The notes beneath the pieces are model-generated. The model was not told the DNA's origin, did no database searches, and was given only the letters and a program-made list of their open reading frames with translations. Below are positions 1-10,965 of a stretch of DNA of 64,000 nucleotides, one piece after another. Every line of letters begins with the position of its first letter. Within the stretch, counting starts at the first letter, position 1. Both the position numbers and the translations under genes were made by a program. The stretch spans positions 1,181,454-1,245,453 of the forward strand of contig JAJHZJ010000575.1 of the NCBI GenBank assembly GCA_023548195.1. Reading direction: 5' to 3'. Source of the DNA: Bettongia penicillata ogilbyi. Taxonomy: Eukaryota; Chordata; Mammalia; Diprotodontia; Potoroidae.

Positions 1-121
1 GCTATAGAGAAGCACAATTAACATAAAATCCTCATTATATTAGTTTTATTGTTTCTTTGATTTTGTTAAAAATTCATTTTGTTTTCTTCTCCATCAAAGC
101 TAGCTGTCCTAATTTGGTGCT

Positions 122-241
<120 letters not shown>

Positions 242-244
242 ACA

Positions 245-1510
245 CATACTCAGGACAGAGCTATATTTTTTGATGATTTCATATTTTTAATTAATTCAAG
301 CTCTGCTTATCTTTAGCCCATTAATGTCATCTACATTATGCATAAAACAAGCTTGTTTTCTTGTCCCTTCCCAAGAAGACAACATTCATAATTTTCATGG
401 GAACATATTAATACAATGAAAACTGATTTAAAAGCAATACCCATCATAGGACACATGGCCATGGGAATTAAAGGAGTCTTAAAATTTATGATTTGAGAAA
501 AATTGCGCAACAAACTCATGAATTAAACTAAGCATCCTTCCAAGTATAGCATGGGTGAACCAATCTATAAAAGGCAGGACTTGGAATATTTGTAGCTATT
601 CCAAATGAATCTTGTGTAAACTGGTAAGCAATGATGACTTGGGGGTTAATATTATATGATGATGAAAAGTTCTAGATGGCTATAATAATTCAGGAGGTGT
701 GAGCTATTCCTGAGACAGTTATACCTGAGACATACAATAACTATAAACTGCCTGTCTCTCAGACATATTCTCTTGTGGTTTCAAGGGGACCTAACTGCCC
801 TAAGCTTGTGCAGAGAGTTAGAGAGAGGGGTTTTAGCTCTTTCTCACATGACCACCCCTGTCTTTTTGCATTTATGGATCCAAAAATCCCACTGACTACC
901 AGACTTAACAGCAGCATCAATGGAGGTGGTAGCTATATTTCCAGGAGTTGGGAGTTAACTGAGTGGCCATGCTCAGATTAAAGTATCCACGCATTGACCA
1001 TGTGAGCATCTTGTGATCTAGAGAGATTGCTGGATGAAAGTAATTGTCTTCTCTTCTCTGGGCACCCAAACAAAAGATGGGAAGAGAAATACCATGATCA
1101 AGGAAAAAAATACAGCCTGGGCCTGCAGAGATACAAGGAGCCAGCAGAACACAATAGCAGAGCAACTTTTCCATAATAGATATTGCAGTATTGATACAAC
1201 AGCAATCTTCATGAAAACTCTTCAAAAAGAGAAAAGTGTTTCCAGGGTCAAAGCTTTGAACACGGGGGTCTCCTACATTTTGGCATCACCACCACAACAC
1301 CTTAGCTTTGAAACTACTTGCCCCAGAGACTTTGTGAGTAAAAGAGGAAAATATTCCCTTGATCAAGCATGGGGAGGGGAGAAAATGTTTTGTACTAACA
1401 ATTCTTGCTCTATCTTCTCAGAAAAATCTCTTCTAAAAGCTAATGTAATTTAACTAGTTGATTGTTAGTGGGAAACATACTGTTGGAGGCTCTTGATCAA
1501 GTCTTTGGTA
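245..1510. other. Unassigned non-coding stretch
   Basis: I recognise no gene, SINE or LINE here. A 139-codon open frame at 1034-1453 has no motif I know and no flanking splice pattern I trust. The 700-1480 part has the look of an old dispersed element, possibly an LTR remnant, but I see no TG...CA ends or target duplication. Confidence 0.4.
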
Positions 1511-1511
1511 G

Positions 1512-1612
1512 CAGATGGTGGCTAACTGGGCCTAGAATCAGAAAAAACTGGAGTTCCAATCCAATCTCAGATACTTACTAGTTCCATTACCCACAAGTCA
1601 CTTAACCTACAA
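1512..1612 (+). mobile_element. MIR-type CORE-SINE fragment
   Basis: A short stretch follows the tRNA-related head and start of the core of MIR-like SINEs: a 'cctagaatcag' head, then 'acttactagttcc' and 'aagtcacttaacc'. The 3' part is missing. Confidence 0.5.
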
Positions 1613-2044
1613 CCCAAGACATCCTGCAAGGTCACCTGGAAGTGTCTATTGCAACACATCGGGAGCAGAATGCAATGAAGTGTGGGCCACACTGGCACAG
1701 ACAGGATGTAAGCAGGCCTTGGGGGGGGGGCACTGAATCTCAGGCATTTGTGGTGGTTTCCAGACTTTAGGATCCCAAAACGCTGAGGACAAATTGAAAG
1801 GTTAGTGGAAAAAAAACCTGTGGGAGTAGAATGGTTGGGCCACAGCCCAACCGGGCTGCAGAGAGGTTGAAGAAGTGCACTGAGGATGAGCCTGTGGCAG
1901 CAACAGGGGTAGCAACAACAACAGGGGAAGAAGCAGCCACTATTTCTGAAGCTCTAGGCCCACAGATTGTGGGGGAATCAAGGGGCTCACAGTACACCTC
2001 TAATCCTCACTGGAAGCAGAAAACTGCTTTGAAAAAGAGCTCAA

Positions 2045-3145
2045 AAGTCAAGTAAATAGTTGGGAAAATGAGAAAACCCAGAAAAAGAATCAGACAAAAG
2101 AATCTTACTTTGGTGACAAGAAAAACCAAAGGAGACAAACAGAAGACAAAAAATTCAAAACTCCTACATCCAATGACTCCAAGAAAAATATGAATTAGTC
2201 TCAGGCCATGGAAGAGCTCACAAAAAATTTTAAAAATCAAGTAAGTAGAAGAAAAATTGGGAAGAGAAATGAGAGTGATGCAAGAAAATCATAAAAAAGA
2301 GTCACCTACTTCTGAAAGGAGACCCAAAAAATGCTGAAGAAAATATCACTTTAAAAAATTGACTAACACAAATGGCAAAAGTGATCCAAAAACTCAATGA
2401 GGAGAAGAATACCCTAAAAAGCAGAAATGGTCAGATGGAAAAGGAGGTCCAAAAGGTCACTGAAGGAAATAATTCCTTAAAGATGAGAATGGAGGAGATG
2501 GTAGCTAATGACTTTATGAAAAATCATGAAATTATAAACAAAGCCAAAAGAATGAAAAAATAGCAGTCTATGTGAAATATCTCATTGGAAAAACAACTGA
2601 CCTGGAAAATAGATCCAGAAGAGAAAATTTAAAAATTATGAGACTACCTAAAAGTCATGATCGGAAACAGAGCCTAGATACCATCTTTCAAGAATTATCA
2701 AGGAAAATTGTCCTGATATTGTAGAACCAGCAGACAAAATAGATATTGAAAAAATTCATTGGTCGCCTAGTGAAAGCGATCTGAAAAGGAAAATTTCTAA
2801 GAATATTATCATCAAATTCCATTGTTCCCAGATCAAGGAGAAAATATTGCAAGCAGCCAAAAAGAAATGATTTGAGTATTACAGAATTACAATCAGGATA
2901 ACACAGTATCTGGTAGCTTCTACATTAAGGGATTGAAGGGCTTGGAATATGATATTCCAGAAGTCAAATGATCTAGGATTAAAACCAAGAATCACCTACC
3001 CAGCAAAACTGAGTATAATACTTCAGGGTAAAAAGGATCATTCAATGAAATAGAGGACTTTCAAGAATTCTTGTTGAAAAGACCAAAGCTGAATAGAAAA
3101 TATGACTTTCAAATACAAGAATCAAGAGAAGCATGAAAGGTAAAT
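2045..3145 (+). pseudogene. L1/HAL1 ORF1 protein remnant
   Basis: In intact elements ORF1 encodes an RNA-binding chaperone that coats the element RNA: a coiled coil, an RRM-like domain and a C-terminal domain. Here 2372-2563 gives a Lys/Glu/Asn-rich coiled-coil segment. About 2575-2650 encodes a decayed match to the 'TTDLEN...LRIIGLPE' RRM entry that is clearer in the copy at 57.7 kb. Around 2818-2870 the C-terminal domain is visible as 'KEKILQAAKKK' before an in-frame stop. Several stops and frameshifts separate these blocks, so no protein is made. Confidence 0.75.
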
Positions 3146-3419
3146 AGGAAAGGGAAATCATAATGGATGTATTAAAGTTGACCTTTTTGCATTCCTACAT
3201 GGAAAGATCATATTTGTGAGTCTTGAGATTTGTCTCACTATTGGGGTAGTTGGAGGGATTATATACATGTAGATAGAGGACACAGAATGAGTTGAATAGG
3301 TATGAATGATATCTAAAAAAAGTAAAATTAAGAAGTGAGAGAGGAATATATTGGGAGGAGAAAGGGAGAAATAAAATGAGGCAAACTACCACACATAAAA
3401 GAGGCAAGAAAAAGTTTAT

Positions 3420-3700
3420 TTCAATGGAGGGGAAGAGGGGGAAGGTGAAAGGGAAAGAGTGAACCCTACTCTCATCGCATTTGACTTAAGGAGGGAATAA
3501 TATGCACACTCAAACTGGTATGAAAATCTATCTTACGCTATTGGAAAGTAAGGGGGAAGGGAATAAATGGGGGCTGATAGAAGGGAGGGAAATGGGAGGG
3601 GGGTATTAGAGGTAAACACTTTTGAGGAGGAATAGGGTCAAAAGAGAAAATAGAATAAATGGAGAAAGGATAAGATAGAGGGAAATATAGTTAGTTTTTC
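3420..3700. repeat. Purine-rich stretch inside the HAL1-like element
   Basis: The plus strand is dominated by G and A ('gggaggaaat', 'gggaagggaat' type runs). The same kind of purine-rich spacer follows ORF1 in the full-length L1 at 58.49-58.86 kb, so this is part of the element rather than an independent low-complexity tract. Confidence 0.7.
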
Positions 3701-4139
3701 CACAATATGACTGCTATGGAAGTCACTACATAGGTATAACCTACATTGAATTGCTTACCTTCTCAGTGGAGATGGTTAGAGAGGGAGGAAGGGAGAGTTG
3801 TTGGAACTCAAAGTTTTAAAAATGAATGTTAAAAATTGTTTTCACAGGCAACTTGAAAATAAAACATACAGGCAATGGGGTATAGATATTTATCTTGCCC
3901 TATAACAAAATAGAGGGGAATGGGATAAGAGAAAGGAAGGGTATAATAGAAGGGAGGGAAGATTGGGAGAAATGGTGATCAGAATGCAGGCTGTCTTGAC
4001 ATGGGTGGAGGGGAGAGTTGGGGAAAAAATTTGAACTGAAAATCTTGTGAAAGTGAATGTCGAAAACTAAAAATAAATAAATACATTTTTTAAAAAAAGA
4101 AAAATACACCAGTACTTTCTAAGACAGCCCATGACATTA

Positions 4140-4340
4140 AGTGGCAACTCTAAAGTCATCAATAAAACTACTCTATGTCACTGGTCAAGAATAGATCCCT
4201 AGGGTATTCCCCTGAAGATTCCCTTCCAATGTTGTCATTGAGAATTAATGAATACTTTATGAAAACACCAGGTTTTAATCCATCTAATTGCATTATTGTC
4301 TCTTCAGTATCTCTCTTTTTACAGGTTAAATATATAATAT
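4140..4340 (-). mobile_element. CR1/L3-type LINE reverse-transcriptase fragment (part A)
   Basis: Read on the minus strand, the segment matches the CR1/L3 RT block ending in a decayed form of the 'SGVPQGSVLGP' motif (the reverse complement of 'gatccctagggtattcc' encodes G-I-P-stop-G-S-I-L). It is probably continuous with part B at 6230-6415; everything between was inserted or rearranged later. Confidence 0.6.
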
Positions 4341-4364
4341 ACTGGCTAATCTTCCATAGGTGCT

Positions 4365-4540
4365 CTTCAATTTATCAAAGCCCTTCCCAATATAACCCTA
4401 TGGATCAAAATGACTACAGCCAAGGAGTAGTCATCAATGATTACATTTTCAGCTTGGAAGGTGGTTTCCACTAAAGTTCCTTAGGAATTTGTCTTCATTT
4501 TTGACAGTTAACATTTAATAAGTGGGGGTTACATAGACAA
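4365..4540 (+). mobile_element. CR1/L3-type LINE RT fragment, inverted relative to part A
   Basis: The same RT block as 4140-4340, but on the plus strand: 'atggatcaaaat' through 'cagcttggaaggtgg' to 'gttccttaggaatttg' (decayed VPQGSVLG). The two copies face each other across about 30 bases. No open frame survives. Confidence 0.55.
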
Positions 4541-4735
4541 GTTCAATTCTCATCTCTGATGTGTACTGGCTAGGTAGCCAGTATGAATCTGGGTAAAATT
4601 AAATAACATTTCAATGATCTAAGCAACTTTCTAAGTCTATAAATTGTAAAAAATGATACTGCACAAAAGAGCCTTTCCACATCCAGGATGTCCCACTTAC
4701 CAATGAAATCATCAATCCATAACTAGAAGTCCAAC
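4540..4735 (+). mobile_element. Mar-1-like CORE-SINE
   Basis: The order 'actggctaggtagcc', 'aagcaactttctaagtctat', 'aaattgt' and the 3' end 'ccaatgaaatcatcaatcc' matches the SINE family also seen at 17.0, 40.9 and 41.3 kb, which ends in 'aatgaaatcacaaatc'. The 5' head is poorly preserved. Confidence 0.6.
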
Positions 4736-4789
4736 AGAAATTAAGTTTATACCAACAGCTCACACAATGCACCAAACACCAAATGGATA

Positions 4790-5935
4790 AATAACCCAGC
4801 TCTAAAAGGTAACATCATAAAAATTAGAGGAGCAATTCATTAGGATGGAGGCATTTCTCAGATCTATGGATAGGATTATAGTCCATGACTAAGCAGTAAA
4901 GGGATCACACCAGATAAGACAGATTTTTAATTATGTAAAAATTGAAAGATTTTGAATAAACAAATCTAATACAGCTTTAAAAATAGAAGAGAAAAAGGAA
5001 TATCTTTGCAAAAAAAATCTCCAATAAAAGTCTCATTTCCAGGACAAAGAACTGATTAAAATGTATAAGATTAATATTCATCTTTTATAGATAAGTACTC
5101 AAGTGGTAGCAGCAGAGAGTATTCAAAGGAAGAAGTCAAAGTTATTAACAATCATATAAAATGCTCCATATCATTAATTATTAGGAAAAATTTGAGCTTC
5201 TACTTCATGCCAATCATACTAGCAAAGAAAAAAAAGAAAAAAGAATAAGGAGGAAAATGACAAATAGTGGAAGTGTTGTGGGAAAACCCATATACTAAGG
5301 CGTTGTTGGTAGAGTTGTACATTAATTAGTCTTGTCCTTCTGAAAATCAATTAAGAACTATGCAAAAAAAAAACATCAAAGGGGGAAAAAAGACTTAGCT
5401 GTACCAAAAAAAAACCCCATACATTTATGCCAGCTTTTTATCTTAGCCAAATATTAGAAACTAAGACATTATTCTCCTATTGAGGAATGACTAGATAAAT
5501 TGTGGTATAAGAATGTAATAGACTAGTATTGATCTACAAGAAAAAGTGAAGTTAGCAATTTCAGAACACACTGGAAGGCCTTTATGAAATGACAGAGTAA
5601 AGAGAGCAGAACTGGAAGAATGATTTATACAATGATAACTATTATAGGGAAAGATAACTTTGAAAGTCTTTAGCCCTCCAACCTAGCAGTGATAAACCAC
5701 AAGTTTAGAAGGACAAAGATGAAACATGACGCTCACTTCTTAAAACAGAGATGATGAGCTTATAATGAAGATAGAGATATACATTCTTTTGTACGCAGTT
5801 GATATGAGGATTAGCTTCGCCTAACTATGTTATGCCAAACAGATATTTATAGAAAGATTTGGTTAAAGTTGTGTGTGTCTTTAATTTACACAACGTGGAG
5901 GGAAGGACAGATCAGTATTTTTTAAAGTTGTTATC
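4790..5935 (+). mobile_element. Old L1 3' portion (ORF2 C-terminus plus 3' UTR)
   Basis: Decayed plus-strand blocks match the end of L1 ORF2 seen at 61.7-62.5 kb: a Lys-rich block near 4930-5000, 'cattgttggtagagttgta' near 5300, the 'tgaggaatgactagataaattgtgg' region (5482 on) and 'agagcagaactggaag'. Many indels and stops are present. It appears to lie inside the CR1/L3 copy. Confidence 0.7.
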
Positions 5936-5939
5936 GGGT

Positions 5940-6205
5940 AGCAGGGAATTACCATTTTTATAGCACCTACTATGTGCCAGGCACCATGCTAAATGCTTTT
6001 TACAAATATTATTTCATTTGATCCTCACAACAACCCTGCAAGATAGGTGCTGTTATTATCCACATTTTACTATTGAGGAAACTGAGGCAAACATAGGGGA
6101 AGTGAGGAAGATGCAGGTGAAATCTGGCCTTAGATTTAACTCAGGTCTTCTAGATTCTGAATTTAGCACTTTACCGACTGCACCATCCATCTGGCTCTAT
6201 TTTTG
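5940..6205 (-). mobile_element. MIR-type SINE
   Basis: Nearly complete MIR in reverse: 'tatgtgccaggcaccatgc', 'tcatttgatcctcacaaca', 'gaggaaactgaggcaaac', then the head with 'aactcaggtcttctagattc' and 'ctgcaccatccatctggct'. Flanked by L1 on the left and CR1 on the right. Confidence 0.9.
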
Positions 6206-6229
6206 AAATTAAAAAAAATGTTCCTAAAG

Positions 6230-6415
6230 AAATGAAATCACTGGTCCAATCTGTATCCCATATTGCCATCTTTTTCCTCCAGAACAGCATGAAAGTCTTC
6301 ACCAAATGGTTTACTAAAGTCTAGGTAAAACATCCCTACCATTCCACTGATTTCCCATTTAAGTAACTCTGCTGAAAATGGGAAAAGTTTAGTGTTGTTA
6401 TGGTTTCACATATCA
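6230..6415 (-). mobile_element. CR1/L3-type LINE RT fragment (part B)
   Basis: The minus strand encodes a decayed CR1 RT segment around the 'YLDFSKAFD' block (seen as 'FT*TLVNHLVKTFMLF') that precedes the block found in part A. Order and orientation fit one element split by about 1.9 kb of later DNA. Confidence 0.6.
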
Positions 6416-6419
6416 CAGT

Positions 6420-7200
6420 CTTTCATCGTGGAGATACTATATTTCTGCCCAAGTCGATTTAAATTAAGAGTAATTTAAATAATCACACTGATTAAGAGTA
6501 AGTACTAAGGGATGGGATGGGATTTAAATGAATCGTGTGATGTAAGTTCCACTTGTAGAGATGGTACTGGATGGCAGTGAAAACAATTAATAGCACTTAA
6601 CCTTTACAACTGTTTGAAAACATCTTTAAAAGAAGGTCTTTCTCTAGCATTCAGCAGAAATCCGTCGCAGAGGGATTCCACTGAAGTCTTACTGAGTCTC
6701 TCCTTTTAATAGCAAACAAGAATGCTCAAGAGTTGTTAACATCTGAATCAAATTGTGTTAATCCTTCTAATTTTGTAAGCCAAATGCTAACTCTCCCACT
6801 CTATGCTGAAAGCAACAGCCAGCCATGTGACATAGAAACGGGAACAACAGATTGACCCAGGGTTGTCCGAGCCCCAAACCATTCCAGCAAGAATTTACAG
6901 TGATGGTACATTAATAATGGGAGTGTTCAATAAGTGCAGTTCTATCCAGTTATTTGTTTTTTTTATTACTGAACATCAGAGACCATTAAAATTGAATGCT
7001 TATGTAATAGGATTACTCCTAAATGATGACTCCAGCATCTATATGGAAATACAATACATTACCTGCTCTTATATTTGCTATTATCTGAAATAATGCAGAG
7101 TGCCCCAGGCACTGAAGAGCTTTATAATGATATTTGTACAGAAAGGCAAAGCCAATATTCTCTTTAAATAACTATTATCCCAATACTCCCCAAGGCCTAG
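6420..7200. other. Repeat-poor, apparently single-copy stretch
   Basis: No SINE, LINE, LTR or simple repeat is recognised. Base composition is balanced to AT-rich, without long open frames that look coding. It is a candidate place for conserved non-coding sequence, but nothing in the sequence alone proves function. Confidence 0.5.
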
Positions 7201-7213
7201 CATAAGCAAAGAA

Positions 7214-7465
7214 GCAGTGTAGGGCAATGGAAAGGCATTGGACTCAGAGTCAGTAGAATGAGATTCAAATCCTGATGCTGCACTTAACACAGTGACTGGT
7301 ACATAGTAGGTACTTACAAGTAAGCAAGTTCCCTTCTCTTTCCCTCCCTGGGTGACATTGGGCTAGTTATTTGAACCTCTTAGGGCTTTACGTTTATCAC
7401 CTGTAAAAAACATTTGACCTGGATGGCATCTGAGATCCTTTGTCATTCTAAATCTATGATTCTGG
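7214..7465 (+). mobile_element. MIR/Mon-1-type CORE-SINE
   Basis: The head 'gcattggactcagagtcag' is followed by 'gattcaaatcctgatgc', a ~70-base non-SINE interruption, then 'tgggtgacattgggct' and the tail 'taaatctatgattct'. The interruption contains 'tggtacatagtaggtactta', which resembles the end of an L2. Confidence 0.75.
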
Positions 7466-7524
7466 TGTGCCAAGAGACTGACTCTACATTGGTACATTGG
7501 CAATTTGAGAATAATATTTAAAGA

Positions 7525-7806
7525 ACTTCACAGTCATTGGAAACAGTGCCTTCCTTATGTTGCTATTGTTAGTCACGTCCAACTCATCATGAGGGCATTT
7601 TGTGCTGTTCTTGGCAAAAATACTGGAGTGGTTTGCCATTTCCTTCTGCAGCTCATTTTACAAATGAGGAAAATGAGACACATAGGGTTAAGTGATTTGC
7701 CCAGGGTCGCACATCTAGTAAGTGTCTAAGGCTAGATTTGAACTCATGATGATGAGTCTTCCTGGTTCCAATTCCAGTGCTCTATCCATAGTGTCACCTA
7801 GCTACC
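7525..7806 (-). mobile_element. Mon-1-type CORE-SINE, near full length
   Basis: Reverse orientation. The tail 'gttagtcacgtccaactca' and 'actggagtggtttgccattt' is followed by the core 'acaaatgaggaaaatgag', 'gatttgcccagggtcgcac' and the tRNA-derived head ending 'gtgtcacctagctacc'. Sister copies lie at 15.0, 21.9, 42.3, 44.7 and 48.6 kb. Confidence 0.92.
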
Positions 7807-8284
7807 AATAACTGCCTTCCTGATATATCGTGGTTAATAAAGGATTGTTGGGTTCAGTTGAATCTCATCTTTCATAGTCTTATAATCTAAAAGGGGAAAC
7901 AGGACATAGAACTAAAAAGGCAAGGTGGCCTAGGAGTTAAGTGTTTCAAAACATAAGGAGCAAATTGTCTTTGGAACTCAGAGGTGAGGCCAGTCACCAA
8001 GGTTTCACACTGACTTCAAAGAGAAAGTGGGCCTTTGGAGAAAATTTTTAAGGAGAAAAGTAGGGGACAAGACAATTGTAGGAAGAGGGGCATGTCATGA
8101 GCAAACATGCAGATTGGGAGGATAATTCAGAGTCATGTAATTCAAAGAGTGAAAGGGATCCCTAAGTAGATCTCAGATAAGCTTTTTTTTTTTCCTGCAT
8201 AGTGGTTGCTTCTCCTCTCTCCATCTCTGACATAAAATAATGACAGTAATAATAATAATAAATGCCATGACAACTGCAGGTCAC

Positions 8285-9140
8285 AACAAGAATAAGGGAT
8301 GATACACATCACACCTATCAGATTGGCTAACATGACAAAATAGGAACATGATAAATGTTGGAGAAGATGTGGGAGAGTTGGAACACTAATGCATTGTTGG
8401 TGGAGCTGTGAGCTGATCCAACCATTCTGGAGAGCAGTTTGCAACTATGCCCAAAGGGCTACAAAAATGTGCATACCCTTTGACCCAGCAATAACCCTTC
8501 TAGGACTGTATCCCCAAGAGATCAAAAAATAGGAAAAGGTCCCACATGAACAAAAATATTTATAGCAGCTCTCTTTGTGGTAGACAAGATTTGTAAATCA
8601 AAGGGATGCCCATCAATTGAGGAATGGCTGAACAACTTGTGGTATATGAATGTAATGGAATACTATTGTGCTATAAGAAATGACGAATAGGCACACTTCA
8701 GAAAAATTTGGAAAGACCTATATGTACTGATGCTGAGTGAAGTGAGCAGAACCAGAACTTTGTACACAGAAACAGCCACAGTGTGTGAGGACTGATTTTG
8801 ATAGACTTCTCTGCAATGCAAGGACCTAAAACAATTCCAAAGGACTTGTAATGGAAAATGTCATCCACATCCAGAGAAAAAACTATGGAGTTGGAATGGA
8901 GAGCGAAGCAGACTATTTTCTTTTTTGTTTTATTTATTTTCTTTCTCATCTGTTTCTCCCACTTGTATAATTCTTCTATGCAACATGACTAAGGTGAAAA
9001 TGTGTTCAATAGGAATGTATGTGTAGAGCCTATAGCAGATTGCACACTATCTTGGGAAGAGAAGGGGAAGAAAGGGGAGAAAATTTAAAACATATGAAAG
9101 TGAATGTTGAAAACTAAAAATAAATTGAAAACTGAAAAAA
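8285..9140 (+). mobile_element. 5'-truncated L1 (ORF2 end plus 3' UTR)
   Basis: Closely matches the end of the full-length L1 at 62.04-62.84 kb: 'cagattggctaacatgacaa', 'tggagctgtgagctgatcc', 'caaccattctggagagcag', 'gaatactattgtgctata', 'gctgagtgaagtgagcaga', then 'gaatgttgaaaactaaaaat' and an A-rich tail. The ORF2 end carries stops. A short trinucleotide run (taa)n sits just upstream at 8246-8262. Confidence 0.95.
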
Positions 9141-9224
9141 AGGAAATTCAAAGTGACATTGAATGAAATAAAGTAGAAGATGATCATTCCCCCCCCCAAA
9201 AAAAGGAATAAGTGATGATCATGC

Positions 9225-9422
9225 ATGATCGGATGGAAAGAATGCTGGATTTACAATAAGAGGACCTGAGTTTGAATCTTGACTCCGATATGTACTACCT
9301 GTGTGATTTTGAGAAAGTCACTGAACCTATCTAGCCTCAGTTTCCTCATTTGTAAAGAGATGCATTAGGTGAAGTGATCTCTGTCATTCCTTGCAGCCCT
9401 AGATCTAAAATCCTGTGACTGT
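9225..9422 (+). mobile_element. MIR-type CORE-SINE
   Basis: The head 'gatggaaagaatgctggat', 'cctgagtttgaatcttgac', the core 'gcctcagtttcctcatttg' and the tail 'ccctagatctaaaatcctgtga' follow in order on the plus strand. Confidence 0.85.
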
Positions 9423-9504
9423 TGGTGTAACATAGCCTGCCTTCCCTGAGGTTAGTGAGGAAAGGGAGGCCCACAGAACTGAAATAACTTACCCAAAATC
9501 CCAT

Positions 9505-9935
9505 TGATCAGTCATTCACAAAAATTAATTAATCGTCTGCTAGAGCTAATAACTGCTAAGCCCTAAGGGGAAAAGAGACAAAAATGAAACTGTCCTATAA
9601 AAATCCTGTTCTCAAGGAACCTACATTCTATGATTAAAACAGTATGTATAGATGTGACTACATGCGCACACAAATATACACATTTGTATGTTATGTGTAC
9701 ATATATGTATATGTGTATACACACACACACACAGTGTCATTTCAAAGGGAGACATACCAGTATTTGGAGAATCAGGAGAGGCCTGATATAGGCAGGATGT
9801 GGCATGTGAGTTGACCTTGGAAGGAAACTAGGATATCTGAGAAACAAAAGGCGAGAGGACTGAGGGCATTCTGGACATAAAGGACAGCAGCTACAAAGGC
9901 ATAAATCCAAGCCTGCATAGATAAAATCAAAAATA
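9505..9935 (-). mobile_element. L2 LINE 3' portion, split by a TG/TA-rich tract
   Basis: Reverse L2 3' end: 'aactgctaagccctaagggg', 'tctcaaggaacctacattct', then (after 9655-9735) 'gaggcctgatataggcagg' and 'gggcattctggacataaagg'. This is the family's 3' UTR and ORF end read backwards. Confidence 0.65.
9655..9735. repeat. TG/TA-rich simple repeat ending in (CA)n
   Basis: A mix of 'tatgtgta' steps that becomes a pure CA run at 9718-9734. It lies inside the L2 fragment. Confidence 0.85.
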
Positions 9936-10378
9936 AGCTCCAGTCCTCTGACTCCAGTCTAGGCCTCAGGCTCTCATACTGCACTGCATGCTTTTCTAGT
10001 TCAAATGGTAGTTCTGTGGCAAAAATGTGAGGACTGATCACTTTCTTTTCATCCCAAGGAAGTTAAGCATACTAAAATTAAGGAGATAACAAGAAGAGAT
10101 GTATGATCCAAATCTAATTATATTCATGAAAAGAACAGTTTTAATAAGTCTGGGGGCAATCTATGTTTTTTTTTTCATCTCAGAAAAGGATTTCTCAGAC
10201 TCTTCAAGTTTAGGAAATAGTGCAGTTTCATAAAATTTCCTACTTTGAGGAAATTCCTGGAGGGGGTGTCAGGTTTTGACCATGTTATAATACAAAATAT
10301 AAAAGCAAGGACTAGCCAGCATTTCCCATCTGACTTGTGACCCTGTACATGCCAGGAAGTTTGGCAAATCAAGAAACA

Positions 10379-10456
10379 TTTAAACTATGTGCCAGGCACT
10401 AAGCACTGGGGATACAAAAAGAGGTGAGAGATAACTCATACCCTCAAGGAACTGGA
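10379..10456 (-). mobile_element. L2 LINE 3'-end fragment
   Basis: The short signature 'tgtgccaggcactaagcact' followed by 'ggggatacaaaaag' and 'taccctcaaggaact' is the reversed L2 3' terminus. Confidence 0.7.
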
Positions 10457-10789
10457 TCCAGGCTTCCACCTCACTTTCAGGAGAACTCCTCATCTGACAT
10501 GCGCCACCCTCTGCCTTTCCAAGTCTCCTTTCTATATTGTCTCCCTCAAAGAAACTCCTATTTATCTTCCCATTATACAATTCTGCTAAGCTTAAGGTTA
10601 ACTTTCCTTCAGAAACCAAGCACACAGAAAGTTTGTTTTTGCTCATTCAGATATAAACCAAATACATTTAGGCCAGTTCTTTTAGAATTGATCATGCATG
10701 TGTATTCGGAAGGAAGTATATGTACTTCAATGGTTAGCTCGTTATCTCAGACCCTTTGTGCACCTCACTGACAGGTAGGCAAGCAGGTA

Positions 10790-10965
10790 ACAAGCACACT
10801 GTGTGCTGGGCCCTGTGCAAAACACTACTATACGAAATAGAAGGAAAAAAGGCAGTCCCTGTCTTCAAGGAGTGGAAATTCCAATGGGGAAAGAAGACAC
10901 ACTAAAGAGATTTTTAAAGTGGGGAAGGAGTAGGGGAGGGGAGATCAGAAGCCAAGCCAAAAGGA
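10790..10965 (-). mobile_element. L2 LINE 3'-end fragment
   Basis: 'gtgtgctgggccctgtgca', 'ggcagtccctgtcttcaagg' and 'ccaatggggaaagaagac' mark the reversed L2 3' end. The right boundary is vague. Confidence 0.65.

Larger units (their letters stand above)
1725..4105 (+). mobile_element. HAL1-like (ORF1-only) LINE
   Basis: The order is a 5' leader (about 1725-2040), a decayed L1 ORF1-like coding block (about 2045-3145), a purine-rich stretch (about 3200-4030) and a 3' end running into an A-rich tail (4060-4105). Nothing resembling endonuclease or reverse transcriptase lies between ORF1 and the tail. That is the layout of HAL1 ('half L1') elements, which depend on L1 ORF2 protein in trans. The leader and ORF1 start resemble the L1 pieces at 33.5 kb (minus strand) and 57.2 kb. 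A plain L1 with an ORF2 deletion is the alternative; a shared deletion point in other genomic copies would decide. Confidence 0.7.

Noticed and set aside
1034..1453. A 139-codon plus-strand frame, considered as a host exon
   Set aside because: No recognised domain, no convincing splice sites and no conserved composition; overlapping minus-strand frames are equally open.
7525..7806. tRNA-like heads of SINEs, considered as tRNA genes
   Set aside because: Each is followed by a CORE domain and a SINE tail and lacks a full cloverleaf; they are SINE heads.
10380..10771. Overlapping frames of 88 (minus) and 115 (plus) codons
   Set aside because: The region starts in an L2 fragment; both strands are open, which fits chance, and neither has a domain.
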